From: Diphasiastrum complanatum
Lineage: Eukaryota; Streptophyta; Lycopodiopsida; Lycopodiales; Lycopodiaceae
Length of the DNA: 64,000 bases
Direction of reading: 5' to 3'
Assembly: GCA_029204225.1 (NCBI GenBank)
Contig: CM055092.1
Coordinates: forward strand, 26,580,320 to 26,644,319
How positions within the stretch are numbered: the stretch's first letter is position 1; each line of letters starts with the position of its first letter. The notes under the pieces are model-generated. The model was given only the letters and a program-made list of their open reading frames with translations. It did no database searches and was not told the origin of the DNA. Both the position numbers and the translations under genes were made by a program. This document shows positions 13,545-26,829 of this stretch, piece by piece.

Positions 13545-16500
13545 GCTTTATTATTGTCTTTTCCATGCCAAAAGGCATATAAGACTAGTAAAAATACATG
13601 TCAATTATGTGGTAATAGTGGAAGCATATGAAACATCTCCGAAACAGTAAAGAAAGAAACGTCTACTATGAAATTAAAATAATTGCGGTGAGATATGTAG
13701 GAGCATAGTAAGGACAACACTATCATCAGGTCCTGCCGGTGCTGATGCTATAAAAGGATGTGATGCAGCATGGGGGAGCTCTGGTGGCCGCTGATGTCGT
13801 CTAGGATGTCTCCTCGTAGGAGGTCTGTGTTAGGGATGTCGTCTAGGATGTCTCCTCGTAGGACTCATTTGCCATCCATTCTATCTACCTAGGAGGAGGT
13901 GGATGGAGAGCGTGAGCACGGCCAGGATGTATGCTAGCTCGAGGCAGGAGATGGCTGAGAGCCTAGGTGGTGGTATGGGACGCCGTCTAGGATGGAAGTC
14001 GGATTTTGCTTGATACGGTCACAGGCCAGGGCACGGAGGGTGGACCTGGATTAGGTCCTACGGCGGGGTGGAACGTGAATCGTTCGGTCTTTTGTGGTTA
14101 ACCGGCACCTGGAGGTTAGTAGAGAGTTGTAACACTCTCTTAGAGAGTTGTAACATATGGTATCAGAGCCATTGCATGCTGAAATCAGGTGTGTTGATCC
14201 ATAGTTAAATTTTCGTAAATTACGATGCATGACGGAATTCAATTCGGGCTTGAAACGTGTTTTTATGCACTTTTTCGTATCCTTCCTTTTGCTGTTTTTG
14301 TTGATTTTTGAAGAAAAAAAAGTTAAAAAAAAAACAGTAGGGCCCTCGGTACGCTGCCACATGGCACTGTCCAGGACCAGATAGGTGGCAGCCATCCACA
14401 AGTTGCAGTTCCGCTCAGGTATAAGTAGCAACTGTTTCCAAGGGCACCTTCCCCACGCAAAAGAAACCAAAAAGTTGGTTGTTTGCTGTCTGAACAGCGA
14501 AGGAATGGTAAATTTAGATTTGGACCCTCCAATTCAGGGCCACGTGGCACTGTCCAGATGTGGACAGGTGGCAGCTTCCCACGGAAACCAATTCCGCTCA
14601 TCTTCTAAAGGTCAGATTGCAGTTCCGCGGACCCCCCTCTTGGAAAAAAAAAGTAGTTTGACCATTTCCGCTGACCAGAATCTCAGAACAGTTCTGTCTG
14701 CTGGAAAAAGTGGATGAAAACCAATGATAGGGGGGGAAGGGGTGACGTGGCAGCCAACTGGCAGGAAAGCTGGTTAGTGTCCAGTATTGCTTATGTGGAG
14801 GCAAGGTGGCAAAGTAAGGCCACATGGCAGTAGGTAGGTAAGCATGGAGGAGGAGGCATGCTTCTCCTATGCTTGTTTCCATGAGAAGAAGAGGTGGAGG
14901 TGGGAGTGCATCTGTCTTCGTGCTCTCTCTTATTCCTCTTGGCAGCCATGGACAATACCATTTGATTTGAGAAGAGACAGCAAGAGTAGTATTGTGTCTA
15001 CTTTCCTTGAGTTGCTTTTGATCTCCTTCAGTTATCTCTTTCTTAATTCACCTCTCTTCCTCTTGTAAGATGGATCCTAATCCTACCACACAGCCTATGT
15101 CCCCTGCTAAGGAGGTTACTGCATCTGCCTCTACATTAGATCCCGATGCTATGTTGCTTGCAATTAACAATCTAGAACAGCAGATTGTTGATATGCAATC
15201 CAAACACAGTCGGGATCAGCAGGAATTGAAGGCCCCAGAGGCGGTCTTGCAATGGTTGGATCAATGGATTTCGCACTTCTCCATGCACGATTCATCCGAC
15301 GATAACAAGATCAACTTGGCTGTCGTACTTGCGAGGTAAAGCTTTTACGTGGTAGCAAGATGTAAGGGGTAAGCCTGAAGTTCCTTAGAATTGGGGAGAT
15401 TTTTGTAAGGCCATTAAGGCGGCCTTCCTTCCTATTCTTGATGATTTTGAAATTTATCGTCAGTATGCAACGATCCATATGGGGAACCGGCCCCTGGATC
15501 TTACAAGATTTTTAGGAGGTCTATTTTCGTTTTGTAACTAGAATAGATCCTTTGCTGGTAAAGTTGCATTTTATACTTGGTTACCAAGAGACTATCAGCT
15601 AGAGGTCAGGAGGAACCAGCCTCTTACCCTCGAGGATGCTGTTTGCTTTGCCAGGTTATACGATGATACTCGTATAGTGGCCAAGCCTGAGACTGGTGTC
15701 TTGCCCGACGTAAAGGGTAAGAAGCCTTTCTTTCCAAAGAAATCGAAAGATAAGGCGAAAGATGGGTCTTCTGGTTTGGTAAGTCGAAGAAAAGATCTAC
15801 CTTGGACCAGGGAACCTTTATGAAAGCTAGGAGCGACAATCTGTGCTTTAATTGCATGGAACCAGGTCATGTCGCGAAGGAATGTCCAAAGAAACGGAAG
15901 GCTAAAGGGCAATCTTTTAAGACGCCATGTAACTCTAGCATATCTAGTGTAGATCTTTCCTTTGCTGGTAATTTTGTGTGTGAGCATTGTTGTTTTGACA
16001 CGGCTGTTTTTGGACCTCATGACCTCATTCGGATGAAGGGGGTTGTGGGTGGCCAAGCCGTAATAGTTTTATTTGACGATGGTTCCACACTTAATTCTAT
16101 TAACGCTAATTTGTTGCACACGCTAAGGGTGGAAACAAAGCAAAGTGACCACTGATACACAGTGAAGCTGGCAACTGGAGCGGAAAGCCAAGTTTGGGAC
16201 CGGATAGTCCCACATCTACCAATTGAGATTCAAGCATATATAGACAAATAGACTTTCACATTATGAATCTAGATAGGGTAGATATAATACTTGGAAAGGA
16301 GTGGTTCTATGAGAGGAACGAATCTATGAAGAAAAACTATGTAACTCACAATTTGTCGTTCTTGCATAACGGCTCACTCATCAAATTAAATAGAAATGTT
16401 GATATTTCTACTCCGTATATGCTTTCTGCTTTAGAAACAGTTACATGTATGGATGTTGTAGATTGTAATTCTTACTTATGTTGGTTAAAGATTTTACTTA

Positions 16501-19500
16501 CCATGAAGAATGTAGTTTGCAATTTTACAATCTCCAAATGGAATTAATGTCTAATAACCTAAAGCAAGAAAATTCATTGAAAGGTGAAATCTTTAGGCAA
16601 CTTAGGCAAGAATTTAACGATGTTTTTCCTGAGTAGCTTCCTAAGGGTCTTTCCCTCTCTAGGGGTGTTGACCATGGTATTAAACTAAACCATTTGGGAA
16701 GTGCTGTCCAATGTTTTCAACATGCTGCTCTTCACCATAAATAGGTTCTTCTTGATGAACTATGGGCTGCAAAATTGAAGAAGTAGTGGGCTGTCCACTA
16801 GAAGTTGATGGCAGTCCCTTAACTTCATGATTAGATGGCAAAACCAAATCTGGAAATATTTCAAGATATGCATCATGGGGGAAGTCCCCTTTCATGACAT
16901 GAGTGGGCGCAACATCATAGGAGATCTTTTCATCAAAATGAACATCACGACTCACTATGATTTTATTAGTATCCGTATTGAACAACCTATAGCCCTTGCT
17001 TTTGCTACTATAGCCAACAAATATGCATTTAACTCCTTCATCATCAAGCTTGGTTCTTAGCTTATTGGGAATGAAAGCATAAGCCGTGCAACCAAAGATG
17101 CATAAGTGAGAAACAGTAGGCTTCTTACCATACCAAACTTCATAAGGAGTTAATACCTTCAAGGCTTTAGTAGGACACCGATTACTAATGTAAGCCGCCG
17201 TTATAACCACTTCAGCCCAAAACTTGTGAGGTAGGCCCTTTGCCTTGAGCATGCATCGAGCCATCTCCATGATAGTGCGATTCTTTTTTTCGGCAACACC
17301 ATTTTGTTGAGGTGTGTAGGGGGTTGTCCTTTGATGATGGATACCTTTGCTTTGAAGATAAGTACCGAACGTATTCTTTATATATTCCCCTCCTCGGTCG
17401 GTAGGTAAGATCTTCGAAGAGTGCCCAAACTGGTTTTCTATCATTGTTAGAAAATCCTTAAAGCGTTGAAAAACTTCAGATTTTGCCTTCATAGGATAAA
17501 TCCTTGTAAATCTTGAAAGGTCATTAATAAAAGTAACAAATTACTTACACCTTCCAATGGATTCGGTCCTCATTGGACCATCTACATCACTATGAACCAA
17601 ATCAAATTTGCCATCAACTCTAATAGTTCCATCAATTGGAAAAGCTTGCCTTTGAAATTTTCCAAGTATGCATCCTTCTCATACATGTCCTTCGAGATGT
17701 TCAATATTAGGAATGTCTTCAACAATATTGAATCTCTTCAACATCTTCAAGCTAGCAAAGTTGAGATGTCCAAATCTAGCATGCCATAATTCAGCCAACT
17801 CCAAAGATTGTGAACTTGATGCAACAAGACAAAAAGATGATGAAGCTCTTCGCTCATAGGTATCCTTAAGGAACAATCCACCACGTAATGTTCCCGAAGC
17901 AATGATCATAAGAGATCTCTTGGGTCTTTCACAAGACATTTAAATGTCTTCTTTGAATTCCACAACCAATCCTTGGTTCATAATTGTAGACACCAAAATG
18001 AGATTCTTTTTTATTTTTGGAACATAAAGTACATTACGAATGTACTTCTCCTCACCATTGGGTAAGATAATGGGGATCACTCCAATACTTTTGATAGGAT
18101 AAGAGGTGTTATCAGCACCTTGAACTTTGCTTCCATCGTGCACTTTTACAAGCTTTGTGAAGACTTCTTTGTGATAAGTCATATGGCGTGTGGCACGGCT
18201 ATCAATCACCCAATCAATAGATGAAAAAACAGCAACTTGTAAAGTTGAAGATGAGCTGTTTTATGCTGAAAAACTAGCAAGATTTGAAGTGGCAGAAATC
18301 TCGTCTTGAGGAGAGATGAGATTATTAGTGACAAAAGCATAATCATTATTGAAAAGATTATCCTCCTTTCCAAATTGTTGTTCCAAAGTAATGATTGCGG
18401 TACTTGTATCGTTACCTTTCTCTTTTTCCTTTGCAAGCCTCTTCCTACATTCTTGTGATGCCCAAACTTCTTGCAATAGTGGCACTTACCCTTCTTCTTG
18501 GAGCCTTGATCTTGAGCTTCCTTAGATTTTTGATCATCTTTGGAAGTTTTGAAAGAAGGCATCCCTTTCCACTTGCCTTTGCCTTTGCCTTTTGCAAAGA
18601 AAGCTTGATCTTCTTGTTCACCAAAGTTGATCCTTGTTTGCTCTTCTTGAAGAAGTAAGCCAACAAGTTTGTCGAAGGAGATTTGCTGTCCCCTAAAAGA
18701 AATGCTCAATGATGACACAAATGGAAGGTAAGAATTAGGAAGAGAGTTGAGAGTAATAGATACAAATTGTGAGTTCTCAATCACCTCATCAATACTAAGA
18801 AGCTCCTCTCGAAGATCCTCGATCTTCGTCAAGTGGTTTGTAAGCAAATCACCTTTAGATAGAAAGTTGATTTCGAAGATATACCACGTTTGCCGCATTC
18901 TTTACTTGAAACATCTTTGCAAGAGTCTCCCAAGCACTTTTGGAAGTCTTGCATGATCTAATATGTGGAAGGATAGATCTCTTCACTGATAATGCAATGA
19001 CGGAATGTGCTTGTGAACATGTATAAACCCCAAAAACCCATAAAAAAGAAACACTTTTCAAGAAAAAAAAACCCTAGAAAATTTTTCCGTTTCAAAAACA
19101 CGTTCCGAAATGACGTACAAAACGGACCCATGAAACATTGATTCAAAATCAAGACTTTGCAATAGTATTTCTTTTATCATCCTCCTTGAATGTTTGTTTT
19201 TGAAGGTTGTAGCAATTTGAGTTGATATTATTGTCCTCTTGTTAATCAAACCTTACGTAACACATTTCATTTCAAGACTATATTGATAAATATTGAGAAA
19301 ATTGAATCTCTTCATTAACTCCAAAAATTCATAATTATCTTTCAGATATGGAGGTAGATAAATACTACATAGTGCACGTTTTTTATGAGTGTCCCTTTCA
19401 AGGATGTACTACTTGGTAAGTTGTCAAATTTCCCGCCACTCATTGAAGTTGTTAGTGTACAATCTTTTTTTCATCTAATTTTGTTGCATACATGCTAGAG

Positions 19501-22500
19501 TGCATAACAAGTTTAATCACTTGGCTTCTTGTGTGGGTTTGGTAATTCTTTCATTGAACATCATACGGTGTTAACCCGCTTTCCGTTTTTGAGCTATCTT
19601 ATGTTTGCTTAACATCATAGTTATTATTGATCTTGGAATGTTATATTTTTATATTTACTTGGTGAACCATTTGTATTTCTTTGTTTTTGCAGGCTCGAAA
19701 GTTCCTCGGTACCTTGTGTGAGGAAGTTTCTACGCGATTGCAGAAGGAATATGCTCGGGGTCGCACATTCACTTTGAAGGTTTGCATGAAAGAGGTGTAA
19801 GATTAACATGGAAGAAAAGAAATGTTAGGTTGCTTGAAAGCTAATTCACAAAGCCACACAAGTTCTCTCTACGTCTATAGTCATGTGTAGTTAAATTTTT
19901 TTCAGCTTACCCATGCTAATTTGTAAGAGTACAGCTATAATGTTTTTGGAATTTGAGATCCAAGTTTTGTACAAGTGCTTTGAGAACTTAAGCCATGGAT
20001 TGTTGGTTGATAAGAAAGCCACAATCAATCATGTTTTGAGTCTTTACAAGAGTAAGTTAAGTAGTTTAACCTTGAGGACACAAATTTTTACACCAGGAGG
20101 GTGATAAAGTCTACAGACCCATAGTACTTAAGGTTTCCAGGCAGTTCATACCTTACCTTTTCAGAATTAGAAAAATCGGCCTTTTTAGATTTGGAAAATC
20201 AGCTTTTAAGATTGCACGAAGATAGATTGCAAGAAGATAAACACAAAATGTTTCTGAGGATTAAAAGATTGCAAGTGACTGAGAGTTTGGATTTTATCAT
20301 TCTCAAGTCACCAAGAGAACAAGAAGCAAATGGGCATTTTAAGTTGAAGTGATGGGCTTCAGAGCTCACTTTGTCACGAGATCAAGGAATGGAATGATAA
20401 GACGTGTATCAATAATGAGAAAGATTGAGTAAGGTTGGTTTATTTTCATTGTTGACAAGATGGAAATGTATACTTGTCAAATGATGATTAAAAAGAGGGG
20501 GAATTCCCATCTTTTTAATGACTTAAATGGTGTTTCCATATCTGGATACAAACTGTCCCAAATGAAAACACTGTTGGATGCGAATATACATTGCAAGAGG
20601 AATAGTAGTGATTTGAAATTCTTTAACTTTTGAAAATTTGTTTCCATCCTTTCTAGATGTTAACTTTAAATACAATATCATCAAGGAAGATCTTCATGAA
20701 TTTGTCAAGATACTCATAGAGGGCGCCTGACTTGGCTTTTGTGGGAATTGGAGACGCCAAAGGGCAAACTGTAAGTATAGACTAACCATTCAATGATAAG
20801 AGCACTGGTTTACTTGATAATTATACTTGCTAAACTCATACACGAGACTGTAAATTTCACATCCAATACATTAACAAGGATGGACTTTATAATTGGAAGA
20901 GAGAAGTGATCATTGATAGTGAAAGAATTTAGTTTTCAGTAATCTACACAATTGCATAGATTGCCATTCTTTTTTGAAACAATGACAATAGGACTTGCTT
21001 AGGTGTTGTAGTCTGTTTGCACATGTTAAGCCAACATTTTCTCGATTCCATGGTGGAATTTTTGAGCATATTGGGGATTCATGTGGTAATTTTGTATTCT
21101 AATTGCTTGGCACCAATATTAAGTTCAATAGTGAGTTCATATGCTTCCTCTGGAATTTGATCTTGGAATTGTGGGCTTCATTCAATAGCTAAATGCTCTT
21201 AACGTCTTGTAGGATCACCAAGGTTTGTAACCCTGAATCATCAACTTGAAGATATTAGAATCAAGATACTAGGTACTAATCAGGAAAGCAAAAATGCTAT
21301 TAGTCGGGCTAGTAATTACTTATAACTGAATGCATATATGTCTCCCTCTTCTTGTGATCTTGGAGGCAAGTCAGGAGCCTTTGTGACGTTGATCTCATCC
21401 TGCTTCACTTGTGTAATTTCATCTCTCATTTAGTAATATATTTACACATTAGTTGAGGCCAAAGTTCTAAGTTCTAACTAGTAACAAGCAACATAGTTAA
21501 TATGTATTTGTGAGAACACAAATATAAATCAACTCTCTAGCATCCCTCAACGTCTCTAGGTGTAGATTTGAATGCACATATATAAGTCGTTTTAGATTGA
21601 CGCAAAGAATGTATTCCTCATCTAAGTTCTTTGTGTGGATGAAAGAGAAAATGCTTAATTTCTCTCAGAAGCAATCACAGTACAGTCCTGACAGAGGACC
21701 CGATGCAACCTCCTCTATAACCTGGGAGTACAGCCTATGAACTCCCACCAAGTGATTCCTTGCAGCATGCGAGCAATTTGCTTTCGTTCCAGGGGCAAGC
21801 TTGCAGTTCTTCAAAATCAAGAGCTCATCCTCTAGTGCCTTTTACGAGTAAAGCTTTGGAATGAGCTGCTAAATGGATGAACCCTCATCAGCTCGGGATC
21901 CTGGAATTGCTCCTCAATCCTCCACAATGAGTGTATTGAGTTTCCAATGGCATGTGCCATCCATGTTGCTATATGCCAATATGGCCTTTACTTCCTGCAT
22001 GTAACTAGCATAGTCAAAATCAAGGGCAAAAATTGCAGAAGACTTGACAATGAAAACTCAAGAATCATATTTCCAACACGACGAGCATCCACAAATCACC
22101 ACTAAAAACTTAACTCCATGCAACAATCTAGCTGCTCGTCCGTTGCGTCCATAAACTCATAGATAAAAACCATGGTGGTTCCTTCTTTGTCGGTGAGGAA
22201 TAATGTGTATTGGTTGTAGCCCTATAATAATAGACCTAGTTTCATCCCAAACTGCCTGCTAAACATTGGTTAGCCTTCATATGAGATTTTTGTATTTAGA
22301 AGTCATTACTTTTTGTCAATCATGCCTTAGAGAAGGAAAATATGCAATACGGATAGTTAACGAGAACAAAATCAATTCATGCTAAAAAATTAATTTTCCC
22401 AGAATCGGATGTAATGAGATCCTTAAAATTCAGTACAATAATATATCCATTACATATTTGTTACTTGAGCTTTTCCCCTAGTTTCCTTGTCTCGTGGTAT

Positions 22501-25500
22501 CCTTTTGAAGAGTGGTTATCATCATGTTGGAGTTCATGAAGAATCTTCTCCAGTAGATTCTCTTCAAAACTCAGTTAGTCTGATTCCATCTGGTTACTGC
22601 TGTGGGTCCTCACAATCTTAAGGGAGGCCATGAAAAAATAGTTGATTGGGTATCCAAATATTGATCTTCTGAATGTTTGTAATAATTGTAATAGGCCTTC
22701 TACCAGCCATGTGGTTCTATAGTGAATGGAACTTGTAAATTGTTTTGACTGGATCACATGAACCATTTATTGTGTTTGAAACTTGTCATTATAGTAAAGC
22801 TCTCCTCATTAACATAAGAGTTTCCCCAAAAATTACTGATGTGATTCATTACAGGTTAAGCGGAGGAAGAATGGAGCTGGTGAACCTGCCAAGTTTATGG
22901 GATGTGGAAGTTGTGACAACTTTAGCCGTTCTTCTACTGTAAGTTCAGAAAGCTGACTCTTTAGGGCTATTTGTAAGTGAATGTTGCCAGATCGTAGCTG
23001 CAATCAATAATGCTTACGGAATTCTATGTGATTCATTCGATGCAGTTGGCTTATGCCACAAACAAGGCTGATGTTCTTTTACGTGTTGCTGAGAAACTAT
23101 ATGCTTCACTGCAGCTTGGTACCTTCTCTAAACGATGTGATGTGACTAGTGAATTCTGCACTTACTGCTGCAGATGATGTTTTTTGTGTATCCTAGCTCA
23201 TAAACACTGTTTCATCTTCCCTCACAACTCCTTTGCAAATGCCAGCTTCTAAGCAAAAATGATTTGTAACAGAAGCGCAAGAGGTACGAGGTGTCGGTCT
23301 TCAGGTTACCAAACTTGACATGATGACTGTGTCTCGAAGTAAGTTGGTGACTCTTTGTATTTGACATAATTGTCTTTCCTTTTGTAACTACGAAAGTCTG
23401 TGTACTATCCTTCTTTTGCTAATTTCTTGCCCCGTGGTTATCAAACCCTAGTTGCTGGAAGTTGTTTTTTTTCTGATTTCTTTCAAGTTGAGCTTCTGTT
23501 TGAGCACTATTTGAGCATGGCTAGTCTTGGGGAGAGTTTGCTAGGTGAATCTAGCAAAGTTGATGGCACAAATGGAGATGAGGAGAGTTAATCTCTCCAA
23601 GAGGGAGGATTTCCAAGAGCATGCCTTTGCTTCTAAGAAGAAGTAGAATTCAGCCAAGGACAAGAAAAAGGGTAAAGGCAAAAACAAAGGAGCAACACAA
23701 GCACTTGAGCAAGGAATGGAGAACTTGCAAATGTCAGAAGCAACAATCCTCCTCTACTACCTCTTCACATGACCCTCATAGGAATTGGTTTGATACCTTT
23801 GTGGGGATTGGTGATGGACAAGGCCTAGGTGACAACTCAACACACAAGTTCAAGGGAAAGGGCACAATTCCTGTAAAGCTTCCATCAAGAGAAGTCAAAG
23901 TCATTAAGAATGTCTTATATGTACTAGGACTTGCTAAAAATCTTCTTCCATTCACTCAACAAAATATGAAAGTAGAATTTGATGCGACTTCTTGATACTT
24001 GATTCGGTACATTCAGATTTGTGGGGGCCAACCCAACCCAGATCTACAGGGGGGGCATATTACTTTATGACCTTTATTGATGACTTCTCATGCAAGATTT
24101 GGATTTATTTCTTGAAGCAAAAATCTGAAGCATTCAAGTACTTTGTGCATTTCAAAGCTTTGGTAGAAAAGCAATCAAGAAAGAAGATAAATATGCTCAG
24201 GTCAGATGGTGGTGGAGAGTATATTAAGACGGAATTTGTGGAATTTTGCAAGGCTAATGGAATCAAAAGGCAACTTATAGCTCCCATTACCCGTTACAAG
24301 CTCTATCCGCCGCAAACCGCCAGGTGCCGGTTACCCAATAGGAACCGAATGTCTCACGATCCACCCCGACATAGGATCCGATCCAGATCCACCCTCTGTG
24401 CCCTGGCCCGTGATCTGTAACAAGCGAGATCCGATCTCCAACTCTGACAGCGTCCCATACTACTTGCAGAGCCATCAACCATCTCCCATCTCAGGCTAGC
24501 CCTCTTCCTGGCTGTGCACATGGTTAATGAGACCTCCTCTCCTTGTATACCTCCAAGGTCCCCTCGTCTTGGGTATCCGGAGAGACTAGCTTTACCAGCC
24601 CCACCGACACAACCGGCTTCTTCTGCTAATTTGATGGAACCGGAACCTTACAGAGGTAACGAGCAATGGAATTACAGTAATGAAAGTGGACCTTCAGAAC
24701 AATATGTCATTATGCTGTCGCACAACAAGAAGCATCTAGAAATTGGACCAGAGCGCCACTTGGATGCTTTGCATGTGGAGAAAACGATCAAGTCAACAGG
24801 CCCAGTTGATGTTCAGCTTCAAGTTGGGTTTGGGACCCAAGGGAGTTGGGTCCCTAACATTCCCTCCCCCCCTTAAAAGATTCCTCTTCTAAGGAAGGAA
24901 ATCTAGGAATCTCAGTCCAAGGTCTCGTTCCTTTTCCCAAGTGTCCTTGACTATAGAGCTTCCTTTCCAACGAACCAAGTACTCAGTCACCTTCCGGTTT
25001 CTGAGCCCATGTTGACGTACATCAACAATGGCCTGATGTTCAAAAGGTAGAAAGGATGTTAGGTCCTCACGTTGACTTAGCTCATCCTGAAGAACCGAGT
25101 TATCCTTTCCCCCAAGTTGTTCCTTTAAATGACTAATGTGGAAAACTAGGTGAACCTTGACTCCTTGAGGAAGGTCTAGTTGGTAGGCATTCCGATTGAG
25201 TTTCTTTACAATACGGAAGGGCCCAGCATAACGAGGCGATAACTTAGGACATTTTTTAGTCTTTAATACCTTAGAGTCTTTTGGGATTCTAAGATATACC
25301 CAAACCCCTTCCTCATAGACCCTAGGTTGTCGCTTTTGATTGGCATAAAATTGGGCTCTATCCTGATTCATTTTTACGTTATCGTGAGCAACAAGCAACA
25401 TTTCTTGCATATCACAGGAAATCGACTGCTACTTTAACCTTGAGACTTTTGAGGACAACAAAGATTGGAGCTCTAGGAAAAAAACCAAACATCATAGTGA

Positions 25501-26767
25501 ATAGACTAAAACCCGTTGTAGAATGTTTTGCGCTGTTATACACAAATTCAATCATTGGAAGGTACTTTTTCCAATCCGACTGTCTTCTGGAGACACATGC
25601 ATGAAGCATGTCCTCCATGGATTGGTTCGTCCTTTCAATTTGACCATCCTATCGGTAGACCCTAGACTTAATGCGGTCTCTAATTTCTCAAAGACCGCCT
25701 GCCATAATTTGCCAGTGAACTTAGAATCTCTATCACTAACAATGTCATTTGGCAAACCAAACAACCTGAACAACTCTTTCACGAAAAGTTGAGCAAGTTC
25801 AGAAGCTTTGACAGATTGTCTGGTTGGAATGACTTGCGCCATTTTGGTTAGTTCGTCAACTATAACCCAAATAGCATCATTTCGCTTCTTCGTCCGAGGT
25901 AGCCCAACCACAAAATCCATGGAAATACTTTCCCACTTCCTTTCGAGAATTTCCAAAGGCATTAACAAATCAGCTGCCTTAAGTCTTACAACTTTATTTA
26001 CCTGGCATTGCTCGCACTTGCGAACATATATCCACTTTACCTTTTAGATTTGGCCAATAAAAGTTCCTTTTTATAAGGTCAAGCGTTCTTTGTGAGCTAG
26101 GGTGCCCTACACGGGGGCTGTCATGACATTCATGCATGATCTGGGCCCTAATATCATCATTTCTGGCACACAAACTTTTCCATTCCGGTAAAGTAACCCA
26201 TTCCTTATGGAGTAGTCTTTTAATATCTTTTACAGAGGAGAAATCTCGGAATCCTGCATTCCGAGTTCACCACTAGATCTAGAAGAACCTGCCAAGAACT
26301 CTAGTCAAATACGACCGAAGTACCTATCGGTCTTACACAAATACAAATAATGTCTCCTCACCTTCAAAGCATGAATGATTGCAAAAAGCTCTTTATCATA
26401 GGTGGAATACTGCCTTTGAGTAGGATCTAGCTTTTTGCTTTCAAAAGCAACCGGTCTACCATCTTGGTACAGGACTGCACCTATAGCATAGCCATTGGCC
26501 ATCCGTTTCAAGTACATACGAGTTGTTAGGATCCACTGTGTAGAATAGGCACTGTAGACACACAATATTTGAGATTCTCCAAACTCTGATTCACATCTTC
26601 AGTCCGAGTAACCGGTGGACTGAATTTACTGTGTCGACTAGTTCTTTTCACCCCTTTGAGGACATTTGTCAAAGGCAATGAAACACGTTTTTTGAGGAAC
26701 GCGTTTCTGGAAATGTTTTTTTTTCCAAAAACGCGTTTCTAGGCAACTATGGTATATATGTATACAC

Positions 26768-26829
<62 letters not shown>

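Larger units (their letters stand above)
13888..16679 (+). mobile_element. Truncated Ty3-gypsy element (gypsy-1)
   Basis: Partial 5' LTR, PBS, leader, decayed gag with CCHC knuckle, and protease, stopping at [11 protein letters not shown] where a minus-strand copia relic begins. The LTR and gag match the minus-strand gypsy-2 (24295-29449), so both belong to one chromovirus-like family. RT, RNaseH, integrase and 3' LTR are missing. Confidence 0.85.
16680..19061 (-). mobile_element. Decayed Ty1-copia element (copia-2)
   Basis: Minus-strand gag, knuckle ([12 protein letters not shown]), protease ([17 protein letters not shown], with Gly of the DSGA motif replaced by Arg), GAG-pre-integrase ([14 protein letters not shown]) and integrase ([12 protein letters not shown]). 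RT, RNaseH and LTRs are absent. Frameshifts and stops break it into at least four frames. Confidence 0.87.
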
